The notes: a model not told the origin generated them from the sequence alone. A stretch of DNA of 64,000 bases from Peptacetobacter sp900550335 (GCF_047528295.1 NZ_CP180001.1:2108001-2172000), one strand, 5' to 3'. Counted from the stretch's first letter, positions 18,300 to 27,514 are shown. Numbers and translations: made by a program.

Positions 18300-18347
18300 T
18301 ATAAAAGATAAAGTTGACTACATAACGCAATCAACTTTTTTCTTCTT
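18300..18347. terminator. Terminator after the coiled-coil ABC permease
   Basis: AAAGTTGA (18310-18317) pairs with TCAACTTT (18331-18338), with T-rich runs on both sides. It separates the ABC operon from the DUF6483 gene. Confidence 0.65.
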
Positions 18348-18451
18348 TTTATTATATTGTAACTTTTATCTGTTCCTTAGTCTATATATTTTTTAATTTT
18401 GACTAGTACAGCTAATTTTATAATACTTATTCTTTAAGTTATTGAGACATT

Positions 18452-21400
18452 TTAGTCAACTGATTTTAAAGATTCAACCATTTCAACCTTCTTTAATTTT
18501 TTGTTCATTACTAAGTTTACTATTACACCCATAACTATAGTAAGAATAAATGATGCTACATAACTAAGTGGGTTTATAAGTCGTCCAAACATCATATTTT
18601 CCACCTCGACTGTTACCATTATAAACTGGTGTAAAATAGTACCTAATCCAAGTCCTACAAATGCTCCAATCAGTGTTAATATAACATTTTCTCTATAAAT
18701 ATAAGCTGAAACCTCTTTATCGTAGAATCCTAATACTTTTATAGTAGCTATTTCTCTTATTCTTTCTGAAATATTTACATTACTTAAATTGTAAAGTACT
18801 ACAAAAGCCAATGACCCCGCAGATACTATCATAAGAAGAACTACATAATTTAATGATTTTATAGTATCTGAGAATCCATCTTTGATTCCTGTTGTAAATA
18901 CAGTTCCATTAGCACAAGTATTATCTATTATTTTACTTGCCATTTTTTCTTCTACGCCTACTGTTATGCTATCGTCTAATATACCGTATATTCTATTACT
19001 TTCTGCTCTTCTATTGAATAATTTTTCGTAATAGTCATTAGTCATATAGATATAATGATTTACATAATTTTCAGTTATTCCAGAAATAACCGCCTCTGCA
19101 CTTACATCATTTTCGTTTAATATTTTTACTTTATCTCCTACTTTTGCACCTATATTTCTAGCTGCTTTTTCTGAGATAACAATTCCATTATCACCTAAAT
19201 TAATAGGCTCATGAGTTTTTCTATCTCTTAAATTCATAAATTCTTTAAATGTATTTTTATTTTCTGGAATTACAACTGTAACTTCCTTTTCTTTATTATT
19301 TATCATTACTTTTGCATTCTGATTATTGAACATAGCTATTTCCTTAACGCCCTTTTCAGCAGAAACAAATGATTTTAGCTTGTTTATTTCTTCTGTTTTT
19401 TCATCAGAATTATAGCTTACAGTCATACTGTATTTGTTTAATTCTCCAAACTGTACATCGACTATCATCTGTATTGAATCTCTTATTCCAAATCCTGTAA
19501 GTAAAAGAGATGTACATCCTGATATACCTAAAACTGTCATCAAGAATCTCTTCTTATATCTGAATATATTTCTAAGAGTTACTTTCCAAATAAATCCTAT
19601 CTTATTCCAGATAAATCCAAATCTTTCTAATAAAATTCTCTTACCATTTTTAGGTGCTTTAGGTCTCATTAATATAGCTGGTGCCTCTATTAATTCTTTT
19701 CTACAAGCTGCAAATGCTGTAAACGATGTTACAAATATAGATGCAGCAATAGATAAAACTGTTATAAATAAGTTTGTTCTTAGCTCAACTTTAGGCACTG
19801 TGTACATAATTGCATAGGCATTATATATTATTGTAGGGAATGCAGTATATCCAACTATCAATCCTATTACCGATCCTATTGCACTAGCAGACATAGCATA
19901 AACTATGTACTTCTTGGCAATCATTCCAGGAGTATATCCTAATGCCTTTAATGTACCAATGTTTATTCTCTGCTCATCTACCATTCTTGTCATAGTTGTA
20001 AGAGCCACAAGAGCTGCAACTAGTACAAAGAATACTGGGAATATCCCCGCCAATGCATCTATACTATCCGCACAACCTGCATATTCAGCAGAAGAATACT
20101 GTTTATCTCTATTTAAAACATACCATTCTGGCTTTTCAATTTTCTTTATTTCATCTTCAGCTTCTTTTAAATCCTTTTCAGCTTTTTTAAATTCATCTTT
20201 TGCCTCATTTTTTGCTTTTTCTAGGTCTTTTTCACTATCTTTTAATTTCTTTTCATTTTTAACTATTTCATTTTCAGCCTTTTTAAATTCTTTTTCGGCC
20301 TTTTCTTCCATAGTATATAGTTTAGACCTTTCAGTTTTTATTTTTCTCTGATTTCTATCTAATTCTGATTTTGTCCGAGCTAATTTTTTTTCTGCAGAAC
20401 TTAACTGATTTTTTATACTCTGAATCTGAGCATATCCAGCATTATATTGAGACTCTAATGCAGATAAATTTTCTTTATACTTTGAAATGTTCCGTTTTAA
20501 ACTAGCTTTTTCATCTTCTGATAATTCTGGATTACTCAACTGACTTTCTAATCCAGAAATACTTGATTTCAATGAATTTATATTGCTTTTTAATGGTTCT
20601 AGTTTATTCTCAGCAGCATTTATTTGTGAGTTTGCCTGCTGTTTTTTTGATTCAAAATCTCTTTTCGCAACTTCGTATTGTTTTCTTCCTTTTTTTAATG
20701 TAGCTTCTGCATTGTCTAATTGTTTAAATCCATCTTTTATCTGTTTTCTAACTTTTATTTTATTATCTTTTAATTCTTCTTTTCCGTCTTTTATCTTTTG
20801 TTTACCATCTTTTAATTCTTTTTCAGCCTTTTTTATTTTATCTTCTGTTTCTTTTTTCTTATTATTATATTCTTTTTTAGCATCATTTAATTCATCTGTT
20901 GCTTCTCCAACAACTTCATCATATCTATGCTCAATTCTTTCATCTGTTATATCATCAATTTGATCCTCTGCTTTTTTGACAGTATCTTTATAATCTTGAT
21001 AGAATGATGTTTTTTCCTTTGCTCCCTTCGCTGTTATATACATTTCTGTATATGCTTCTGTTTTGAAGTCCTTTTGAGGAATCATCATCACTCCATCGAC
21101 ACTACCAGAACCTATTGATGAGTTTCCAAATTCATAAGATAGATAATAAGGTGTATCTACCAAACCAACTATCTTGTAGCTATCTGTTTTTAAATCATCA
21201 CTTAACTTTTCGTCAGTTCCAGATTCTATTTTTAAAGTTTTTCCTATTTTTAAGTTAAGATGGTCGTATTTCGGCTTTAATACAACACATTCACCAGAGT
21301 TTTTAGGTAATCTACCTTTTATAAGTTTTACTCTATTTACATAGTCTTTATTGTTATCTGATAAATCATCTGTTGGCAATGCATGTACTTTTAATACTCT

Positions 21401-21703
21401 ATCCTGATCTTTTACATTTGTTATAACATCCATAGAATATGTCGGAAACACACCTTCTACATTATCCAAATTTTTTATAGCTTTTACATCATCATCAGTT
21501 AATCCTAATGTAGATATAATTTCTACATCCATAAAATTATACTTATCATAATAATCATCAACTGTATTTCTCATTACCATTGGGGATACCTTTATCCCAG
21601 AGAAGAATGCAACACCTAAAGCTACTATCAGCATTATTGAAAAATATCTTCCCTTAGATTTTAAAATATCTCTTAGCGTATCTTTATTAAGTGCCTTTTT
21701 CAT
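18452..21703 (-). CDS. FtsX-type ABC permease with a long coiled-coil insertion
   Basis: The 1083 residues begin with a membrane helix (about 16-36), then an external domain, then a highly charged Lys/Glu-rich heptad region (about 255-540) predicted to form a long antiparallel coiled coil. Two FtsX membrane trios follow (about 550-675 and 960-1075), with another helix near 720 and an external domain between. The coiled coil sits outside the membrane, like those of MacB-related exporters that reach into the envelope. The ATG at 21703 overlaps the stop of the ATPase gene (TAATG); an ATG two codons earlier is also possible. With the ATPase at 21703-22407 it forms a complete transporter. The substrate is unknown. 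Confidence 0.87.
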   Translation of the reverse strand: MKKALNKDTLRDILKSKGRYFSIMLIVALGVAFFSGIKVSPMVMRNTVDDYYDKYNFMDVEIISTLGLTDDDVKAIKNLDNVEGVFPTYSMDVITNVKDQDRVLKVHALPTDDLSDNNKDYVNRVKLIKGRLPKNSGECVVLKPKYDHLNLKIGKTLKIESGTDEKLSDDLKTDSYKIVGLVDTPYYLSYEFGNSSIGSGSVDGVMMIPQKDFKTEAYTEMYITAKGAKEKTSFYQDYKDTVKKAEDQIDDITDERIEHRYDEVVGEATDELNDAKKEYNNKKKETEDKIKKAEKELKDGKQKIKDGKEELKDNKIKVRKQIKDGFKQLDNAEATLKKGRKQYEVAKRDFESKKQQANSQINAAENKLEPLKSNINSLKSSISGLESQLSNPELSEDEKASLKRNISKYKENLSALESQYNAGYAQIQSIKNQLSSAEKKLARTKSELDRNQRKIKTERSKLYTMEEKAEKEFKKAENEIVKNEKKLKDSEKDLEKAKNEAKDEFKKAEKDLKEAEDEIKKIEKPEWYVLNRDKQYSSAEYAGCADSIDALAGIFPVFFVLVAALVALTTMTRMVDEQRINIGTLKALGYTPGMIAKKYIVYAMSASAIGSVIGLIVGYTAFPTIIYNAYAIMYTVPKVELRTNLFITVLSIAASIFVTSFTAFAACRKELIEAPAILMRPKAPKNGKRILLERFGFIWNKIGFIWKVTLRNIFRYKKRFLMTVLGISGCTSLLLTGFGIRDSIQMIVDVQFGELNKYSMTVSYNSDEKTEEINKLKSFVSAEKGVKEIAMFNNQNAKVMINNKEKEVTVVIPENKNTFKEFMNLRDRKTHEPINLGDNGIVISEKAARNIGAKVGDKVKILNENDVSAEAVISGITENYVNHYIYMTNDYYEKLFNRRAESNRIYGILDDSITVGVEEKMASKIIDNTCANGTVFTTGIKDGFSDTIKSLNYVVLLMIVSAGSLAFVVLYNLSNVNISERIREIATIKVLGFYDKEVSAYIYRENVILTLIGAFVGLGLGTILHQFIMVTVEVENMMFGRLINPLSYVASFILTIVMGVIVNLVMNKKLKKVEMVESLKSVD

Positions 21704-22407
21704 TACCATTCAATCCTTTCTATTGGAACAGGATTTTCATTTGTAGTAATACTTTCAATCATTCCATTTTTAACTTTTATTACTTTATCCCCCATAGGAG
21801 TTATCGCCGAGTTGTGAGTAATAATAATAACTGTCATCCCCATTTCTCTGCAAGTTCTCTGTAATAGTTTCAATATTGCTTTACCTGTGTTATAGTCTAG
21901 AGCTCCAGTAGGTTCATCGCAAAGTAGTAGCTTAGGATTTTTTGCAAGTGCTCTAGCTATTGCAACCCTCTGCTGCTCTCCACCTGATAATTGTGCTGGA
22001 AAGTTTGCTTTTCTATCTTCAAGCCCAACTTCTTTCATTATTTCGTCTATATCAAGAGGATTTTTACATATTTGAGTAGCAAGTTCAACATTTTCTTTAG
22101 CTGTAAGATTCTGTACTAAATTATAAAACTGAAAAACAAAGCCAATGTCATATCTTCTGTATGTTATTAAATCTCTATCATTGTAATTATCTATTCTTTT
22201 ACCATCTACAATAATTTGACCCGATGTAGCTGTGTCCATACCACCTAAAATATTTAAAATTGTACTTTTACCAGCTCCACTTGCTCCAACAATTATAACG
22301 CATTCCCCTTTATCAACAGAGAAATTTACACCATTTAGAGCTGCAATCTCAACTTCACCCATTTTATATATTTTTTTAACGTCTTTAAATTCTATATATT
22401 TACTCAT
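21703..22407 (-). CDS. ABC transporter ATP-binding protein, MacB/LolD type
   Basis: The start at 22407 follows AAAAGAGGTATTAATT, giving 234 residues. All ATPase motifs are present: Walker A GASGAGKST, Q-loop FVFQFYNL, signature LSGGEQQRVAIARALA, Walker B LLLCDEP followed by TGALD, and the H-loop ITHN. The family normally energises FtsX-type permeases by mechanical coupling. Its stop codon overlaps the start of the coiled-coil permease gene, so the two are translationally coupled. Confidence 0.93.
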   Translation of the reverse strand: MSKYIEFKDVKKIYKMGEVEIAALNGVNFSVDKGECVIIVGASGAGKSTILNILGGMDTATSGQIIVDGKRIDNYNDRDLITYRRYDIGFVFQFYNLVQNLTAKENVELATQICKNPLDIDEIMKEVGLEDRKANFPAQLSGGEQQRVAIARALAKNPKLLLCDEPTGALDYNTGKAILKLLQRTCREMGMTVIIITHNSAITPMGDKVIKVKNGMIESITTNENPVPIERIEW

Positions 22408-22485
22408 AATTAATACCTCTTTTATAAAATTTACCTTTAAAATAATTATATCATAAAGCAAATATAAATAATACAACGTTACTTT

Positions 22486-22533
22486 ACAAAAAAATAGAAG
22501 GAATTACACATTGATTCTGTAATTCCTTCTATT
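22486..22533 (-). terminator. Terminator of the peptide transporter gene
   Basis: A perfect 16-bp stem (22493-22508 / 22518-22533) followed by a T run on the minus strand. One of the strongest terminators in the window. Confidence 0.92.
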
Positions 22534-22561
22534 AATAAACTTTATATAAACTATTTATATT

Positions 22562-23962
22562 TTAGGCTTCTCCTATTTCATCAAGAGCCATTAATTTAAC
22601 AATACCTTTTCTTAATACGAATAACATTAAAGCGAATACTATTAATACTATTGATATTGTTGCGAATATCTGAATATATCCCATACTTTCAGTAAGACCT
22701 GCTATTTTACCAGATATTAAGTTTGCAAAGCAGTTGCTTAAATACCAAGCACCCATTGCAAGTGATCCGTATCTTACAGGAGCTAATTTATTAAACATAG
22801 CCATACCTATTGGAGATATACAAAGTTCTCCAACTGTAAGTGCTATATAAGCTATTAATACGAATACTATATTCATTTTAGCACTTCCATCAAATACACC
22901 ATTAAGAGTTTTTAATCCTACTATTAATAGTATAAATGCAGATGCTGTTAATATCATACCTAAAGCCATTTTTGTAGGTATAGAAAGGTCTCCTTGTTTT
23001 CTATTTCCTAATTTTATCCAAAGTTTTGCCATTATAGGACCGAATACTACACAAAGGATAGAGTTGTATGCTACAAACCAAGGAACAGGTATTGTAAATC
23101 CACCAACTGTTCTATTAACTAAGTCCTTCATAAGTATAGAGAATGACATCTGAGTTTGGAACCATGCAGCCCAGAATAAAACAACAAATACAAATAATAT
23201 AGCCATAGCAAATATTCTGTTTTTTTCTAATTTTGTTAATGGCTGATGAGCTAATTTTTCTGATTTTTTCTCTTTAGCTTTTTTTCTTCTATCATTTACA
23301 GGATATTTTCCAACATCTCCTAATAATTTAGGAGAACCGAATAAAACTATTAATCCTACAATTCCTATTACAACCGCATTTATAAGGAATATATATCTAT
23401 ATCCATAAGATAATATCTGTCCTGATGCTGATATTTCAGCACACCATTTATCAGTTATAAGACCCGCCATTATTGGACCAAAGAATGCACCTATATTTAT
23501 AGCACTATAGAATAACGCATAAGCCGCATCTTTTCTTGTTAAGTCGTCTTTATCATATAACGAACCTACTAGCTGACTTATCTGACTTTTAAAGAATGCA
23601 CTTGATATAACAAGTATTGAAAAACATCCCCATAAATTAGGTACAGATGGTTTAACAACGAATAAGGCAATATCACCTATTGCATTTACAAAACATGCTA
23701 ATATTAAAGACTTTTGAATACCTAAATAATTATCTGTTATCCAACCACCAACTATTGAACTTAAATAACAAATAGAACTGTATATAGCTATCATAGATGA
23801 TGCCTTAGCAACACTAAGACCAAGCCCATTTTGTGATACATCCGCAGTTAAAAATAGTATGAATATAGATCCAAATGCGTATCCACAATATCCCTGCAAT
23901 GTCATTGCTGTATTTACTAACCACAATCCTTTTGGATGTTTCTGTTTTCCTGCATTTTCCAT
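22562..23962 (-). CDS. POT/PTR2 family proton-coupled oligopeptide transporter
   Basis: This 466-residue major facilitator protein has about 12-14 membrane helices, the conserved GGWITDNYLG loop after helix 2 and a charged cytoplasmic linker rich in Lys in the middle (about 215-235). The helix-1 motif usually seen as ExxERFxYYG appears here as the shortened LQGYCGYAFG, so the canonical ExxER proton site is altered. It imports di- and tripeptides in the usual model; the changed motif makes the coupling uncertain. RBS AGGGG precedes the ATG. It is a single-gene unit. Confidence 0.85.
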   Translation of the reverse strand: MENAGKQKHPKGLWLVNTAMTLQGYCGYAFGSIFILFLTADVSQNGLGLSVAKASSMIAIYSSICYLSSIVGGWITDNYLGIQKSLILACFVNAIGDIALFVVKPSVPNLWGCFSILVISSAFFKSQISQLVGSLYDKDDLTRKDAAYALFYSAINIGAFFGPIMAGLITDKWCAEISASGQILSYGYRYIFLINAVVIGIVGLIVLFGSPKLLGDVGKYPVNDRRKKAKEKKSEKLAHQPLTKLEKNRIFAMAILFVFVVLFWAAWFQTQMSFSILMKDLVNRTVGGFTIPVPWFVAYNSILCVVFGPIMAKLWIKLGNRKQGDLSIPTKMALGMILTASAFILLIVGLKTLNGVFDGSAKMNIVFVLIAYIALTVGELCISPIGMAMFNKLAPVRYGSLAMGAWYLSNCFANLISGKIAGLTESMGYIQIFATISIVLIVFALMLFVLRKGIVKLMALDEIGEA

Positions 23963-24432
23963 ATTAACCCCTCACATTTTCCAAATTTTCTTTTTATTTC
24001 GATTACAAAAACCCTATTTGATGATTAAGCAAAACTCTTCTTAAAATTTATTCAATTGTATTTCATAATTATGCATAATTTTCATTAAATACTGAAAAGA
24101 AAATGTTTTCTTTCATCGTTATAATAATATCATTCTTGTGAAACTATGTCTATATTTTTATTTGTTTTATTTAATATTTTTTTATTATAAATCTACTCTA
24201 TTCCAACATTTTAATTATGTTCTAAGTTAAAATGCTGATATTTTTTCTAATATTTTAAATTTTTTCGAAAATTATCATTTAAAAATTAATTTAATATCAT
24301 TAAAAAAATATAAACTTCTTTTATTTTTTAAGAAAATTTTTCCTATAATTTTTTGTTATTATTTCAAAATATACTTTTAAAAATATTAATTATTATTAAA
24401 ATTTTCTATATACAAATAATTAAATATAGTAT
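23963..24432. other. AT-rich intergenic region upstream of the peptide transporter
   Basis: About 470 bases with no supported gene. It holds a 14-bp perfect palindrome AATTATGCATAATT (24067-24080), about 105 bases upstream of the transporter start, which could be an operator. The rest is A/T tracts. Confidence 0.4.
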
Positions 24433-24476
24433 AAAAAAACAAAAAACTGGTGCAACAAATTAGTTACACCAGTTTC
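24433..24476 (-). terminator. Rubrerythrin terminator
   Basis: AAACTGGTGCAAC (24444-24456) pairs with GTTACACCAGTTT (24463-24475) with one mismatch, followed by a T-rich tract on the minus strand. Confidence 0.9.
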
Positions 24477-24497
24477 TTTATATAATATTTATCAATC

Positions 24498-25040
24498 TTA
24501 TTTGAAATATCTGTTTAATAATCCTAAGAATGCTTTACCATGTCTAGCTTCATCTTTACACATTTCATGAACTGTATCATGTATAGCATCTAATCCTAAT
24601 TCTTTAGCTCTCTTAGCTAATTTTAATTTACCATCAGTTGCTCCGTATTCAGCGTCAACTCTTAATTCTAAGTTTTTCTTAGTTGAAGTTTCAACTACTT
24701 CTCCTAATAATTCAGCGAATTTAGCAGCGTGTTCTGCTTCTTCGAAAGCTATTCTTTTGTAAGCTTCTGCTACTTCTGGATATCCTTCTCTATCAGCCTG
24801 TCTTGACATTGCTAAGTACATACCAACTTCTGTACATTCACCAGTGAAGTTAGCTCTTAATCCTTCAACAACTTCTTCATCTACACCTTTAGCAACACCT
24901 ATTCTATGTTCGTCAGCCCATACTCTTTCTCCGCCCATTTCTTCGAATTTTTCTGGACCTACTTTACAAACTGGACATTCTGCTGGTGCAGTTTCTCCTT
25001 CATGTATATATCCGCATACTGTACAAACCCATTTTTTCAT
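24498..25040 (-). CDS. Reverse-type rubrerythrin
   Basis: In these 180 residues a rubredoxin domain comes first (about 1-38, with CTVCGY and CPVCKVG binding the Fe(SCys)4 site) and a di-iron ferritin-like domain follows (about 50-178). The di-iron site is marked by GECTE, FEEAEHAAKF and KDEARHGKAF. This reversed order defines the clostridial revRbr type, which reduces hydrogen peroxide and oxygen with electrons from NADH via flavoproteins. RBS GGAGG precedes the ATG. Codons are unusually uniform (many GAA, GCT, GTA), as in highly expressed genes. It is a single-gene unit; no PerR box was recognised. Confidence 0.95.
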   Translation of the reverse strand: MKKWVCTVCGYIHEGETAPAECPVCKVGPEKFEEMGGERVWADEHRIGVAKGVDEEVVEGLRANFTGECTEVGMYLAMSRQADREGYPEVAEAYKRIAFEEAEHAAKFAELLGEVVETSTKKNLELRVDAEYGATDGKLKLAKRAKELGLDAIHDTVHEMCKDEARHGKAFLGLLNRYFK

Positions 25041-25328
25041 AATCTTAATCCTCCATAATCTTTACTTTTTAATCATTATATTCAAATTCTTTTTAAAGAG
25101 TTTTGTCTTATCTCTTATGGTATTTATATACCCTGCGATAAATAGCTTAAACACATTTTTTTAAAATTTTTTCATTTTTTTCAAATATTTTTTTATTGAA
25201 GATTTTCTCTATTAATCGTATTTTTAAATTAGTCTTTATATTGGATTATATTACTTAATTATATTCCGTTTTTATGAGTTTTATAAATTTATATCTGTAT
25301 ATCGGATATTTTCTCTAAATACTTACTA

Positions 25329-26141
25329 CTAAAGATTTTTTATAACCCTACTTATTAGCTTAGAAAAATTAACTTTTACTCTTTCAGTTGTCTCTATTAC
25401 TTCCTTATGATTTAGCTTAGTTTCTGATATTCCAGCTGCCATATTTGTTATGCAAGAAACACCTATTACTTTCATTCCACAATGAGCCGCTGCTATAACT
25501 TCTGGAACTGTAGACATTCCAACAGCATCCCCACCTAATACTTGAACCATTCTTATTTCAGCAGGTGTTTCATAGTTTGGTCCTGAGAAGAATGTATAAA
25601 CACCCTCTCTTACTTCTATTCCCTCTTCTTTTGCAGATTTTTTTACTAAGTCTCTATATTCTTTATTGTATGCATCTGACATGTCAGGGAATCTAGGACC
25701 TATTCTATCGTCATTTTTGCCTATAAGTGGATTTGAGCCACTTAGATTTATATGATCTTTTATAATCATTAAATCACCTGCATTAAAATCTTTATTTGCC
25801 CCTCCAGCTGCATTTGTTACAATAAGAGTCTTTGCACCTAACATCTTCATAACTCTTACAGGCATTGTTGTAAGAGACTGAGAGTATCCTTCGTAATAAT
25901 GAAATCTTCCCTGCATAGCAACAACATTTTTTCCTTCTAACTCACCTATAATAAGCTCTCCTGCGTGTCCTACAACAGTAGATACAGGAAAATTAGGTAT
26001 ATCACTGTATTTTATTTTTACTGTATTTTCTATTTTTTCAGCCATAGCTCCAAGCCCTGATCCGAGTATAAGAGCTATCTCTGGTTTTATATCAGTTATA
26101 TTTTGTATATATTCAGTAGCCTCTATAATTTTTTCGTACAT
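25329..26141 (-). CDS. Purine-nucleoside phosphorylase (trimeric type)
   Basis: The 270-residue length is normal for the trimeric PNP family. Motifs in order are LILGSGLG (phosphate-binding serine), VGHAGELIIG, GRFHYYEGY, TNAAGGAN, the GPNYETPAE segment and the C-terminal base-binding segment CITNMAAG. It cleaves inosine and guanosine phosphorolytically in purine salvage. RBS AAAGG precedes the ATG. It has its own promoter (26183-26211); a second promoter further upstream feeds a short terminated transcript (26243-26337). Confidence 0.93.
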   Translation of the reverse strand: MYEKIIEATEYIQNITDIKPEIALILGSGLGAMAEKIENTVKIKYSDIPNFPVSTVVGHAGELIIGELEGKNVVAMQGRFHYYEGYSQSLTTMPVRVMKMLGAKTLIVTNAAGGANKDFNAGDLMIIKDHINLSGSNPLIGKNDDRIGPRFPDMSDAYNKEYRDLVKKSAKEEGIEVREGVYTFFSGPNYETPAEIRMVQVLGGDAVGMSTVPEVIAAAHCGMKVIGVSCITNMAAGISETKLNHKEVIETTERVKVNFSKLISRVIKNL

Positions 26142-26182
26142 AATTATTCACACCTTTCTAAGTTCAGTATTCTGTTTAACAT

Positions 26183-26211
26183 ATAATATCATTACAATAG
26201 TATATTTTCAA
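26183..26211 (-). promoter_or_regulatory. Promoter of the purine-nucleoside phosphorylase gene
   Basis: Minus-strand TTGAAA (26206-26211), 17-base spacer, TATTAT (26183-26188), with a leader of about 35 bases before the start codon. Confidence 0.7.
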
Positions 26212-26242
26212 CATAGATAAAGTTAATTTAATTTATTAAATT

Positions 26243-26337
26243 AAAAAGCAGCCTCGTATATAAAATACTCAGCTGCCTTTAGGGATTATGTAACTTTGAC
26301 TTAATGTTACCAGTTACCAAGTTAAAAATCATCCTGT
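26243..26337 (-). ncRNA. Candidate small RNA or attenuated leader upstream of the phosphorylase
   Basis: A consensus promoter on the minus strand (TTGACT 26367-26372, 17-base spacer, TAAAAT 26344-26349) is followed about 65 bases later by a terminator hairpin (GCAGC/GCTGC with an inner GTAT/ATAC stem, 26246-26276) and a T run. The predicted transcript is about 95 nt. Its 5' half can fold with GGAT/ATCC closing a GTAACT/AGTTAC hairpin. It ends before the phosphorylase's own promoter. It could be an independent RNA or an undescribed riboswitch-like leader; no known aptamer was recognised. Confidence 0.45.
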
Positions 26338-26343
26338 CATTCT

Positions 26344-26372
26344 ATTTTAAATCTTTTTGTGTTTTAAGTCAA
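26344..26372 (-). promoter_or_regulatory. Promoter of the candidate 95-nt RNA
   Basis: TTGACT at 26367-26372 and TAAAAT at 26344-26349 on the minus strand, 17 bases apart. Confidence 0.65.
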
Positions 26373-26527
26373 CTATTTTATCACATATTTAACATTTTAT
26401 GATAAATATATTTTTTATACTATTTATTTAAAAGTTTTACTAATACAAATTCAACATACTTTTTCAATAATATTATTAGAAAAAATATGTTATTATATAA
26501 TTATTAATAGGAAATGGAGGAACAAAT

Positions 26528-27313
26528 TTGATAAATATTTACATAGACGATTCAGGAAGTCGCAGCCTTAAAGATTTGGATCAGCCTGTATATCTTTTAA
26601 CTGCTGTTTGTATAGATAACAGATATTTTGGAGATGTTAGTGAAAAAATCAGAGTTATAACAGATAGATTTAAATTTAAAATAGAAAATACACTGCAATC
26701 ATCTTTTGATAATAATACATATACTTCTAATAGGGCTAATAAAATGTCAAAACTTTTAACTGATTTAGTCATCAGCGAAAACTTTGAACTGCACTGTTCA
26801 GAAATTATAAGAGGGGATATTCCTTATATAATTCTTGATAAAGACGATAGAATAAACACTATCAAAAGAACTTTAAGAATTGTAGAAAATTATAATCTCC
26901 CTATATTCACTGTATACTGTGATAAACAGGAATTTTTAAGTAGACATGGAAAAGGAAGTGAGTCCGAAGAGCTTTTAAATAGAAAAATGACAGAAGAACT
27001 CTTAGATATGATTTCTTATTATCTTGAAAAAAACAACGAGCAGGCATGTATAATAGCAGATGAAGGAAATTATACTGTTTCAAATTATATGATTCCATAT
27101 CTTCGTGAAAATCCATGTTCTAGAATTAGCTCTGAGATTATGCAGAAGAAAAGCTATGATAGTGTAAATATCCAGCTTGCAGATGTGTGTGCATATACAA
27201 CTAACATGAAACTTATGCATAATATTAAGAAGGATAATTACAAACATAAGAAGATTGCTGAAGAATTATTTACTGTTATAGAAAATAATAATACATTAAA
27301 TAAACTATTTTAA
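26528..27313 (+). CDS. DUF3800 domain protein
   Basis: A TTG at 26528 is the likely start: GGAGG lies seven bases upstream and no suitable ATG exists nearby. The 261 residues open with IYIDDSGS and carry the C-terminal QLADVCAYTTN motif, the two acidic signatures of DUF3800, a family proposed to have an RNase H-like fold and often found in mobile or defence-associated islands. An acidic IIADEGNY motif lies near residue 180. Its activity is not established. It is one of few plus-strand genes here and is flanked by two candidate small RNAs transcribed towards lower coordinates. No terminator follows it. Its A/T-rich flanks fit acquisition by transfer, but that is inference. Confidence 0.75.
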   Translation: MINIYIDDSGSRSLKDLDQPVYLLTAVCIDNRYFGDVSEKIRVITDRFKFKIENTLQSSFDNNTYTSNRANKMSKLLTDLVISENFELHCSEIIRGDIPYIILDKDDRINTIKRTLRIVENYNLPIFTVYCDKQEFLSRHGKGSESEELLNRKMTEELLDMISYYLEKNNEQACIIADEGNYTVSNYMIPYLRENPCSRISSEIMQKKSYDSVNIQLADVCAYTTNMKLMHNIKKDNYKHKKIAEELFTVIENNNTLNKLF

Positions 27314-27401
27314 TGGTTGCTAATTTATATAGTGATTTGAATTTAGAAAAGAAGAAACTTTAAATTATAACAAAAATCGAAACTATTAGTCTCAATTGCA
27401 G

Positions 27402-27508
27402 AAAAAAAGTGAAACCCGTCACCTCGTGTTTCACTCCTCTTATAATCTCTTATAAATGATTTCTCAGAATATCACCCGTCATCTCGTGCGACATCCCAAT
27501 CTATCTTT
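27402..27508 (-). ncRNA. Candidate small RNA with two hairpins sharing one 12-nt loop
   Basis: A consensus promoter (TTGAAA 27538-27543, 17-base spacer, TATTAT 27515-27520) starts a predicted 107-nt minus-strand transcript. It forms hairpin 1 at 27467-27496 (nine pairs including three G-U) with loop ACGAGAUGACGG, a linker of about 30 nt, then hairpin 2 at 27408-27435 (eight perfect pairs) with loop ACGAGGUGACGG, followed by a seven-T terminator run. The stems differ in sequence while the loops differ at one base, so the loop appears to be the conserved functional part. No coding frame is evident. It does not match any RNA family I recognise. Confidence 0.65.
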
Positions 27509-27514
27509 AATTAA

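Noticed and set aside
19434..20963. Several long plus-strand frames opposite the coiled-coil permease
   Set aside because: They mirror the Lys/Glu-rich coding strand, have no ribosome binding sites and are low-complexity Phe/Ser-rich.
24077..24091. CodY box upstream of the peptide transporter
   Set aside because: The best match differs from the 15-base consensus at three positions in very AT-rich DNA, which is expected by chance.
27408..27496. Two similar 14-base GC-richer segments 60 bases apart, as in a CRISPR array
   Set aside because: There are only two copies, they are the loops of two hairpins with different stems, and a promoter and terminator enclose them. This fits a structured RNA instead.
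27402..27508. Guanidine-II (mini-ykkC) riboswitch
   Set aside because: That class has two hairpins with ACGR tetraloops. Here the loops are 12 nt long, and no guanidine-related gene follows.
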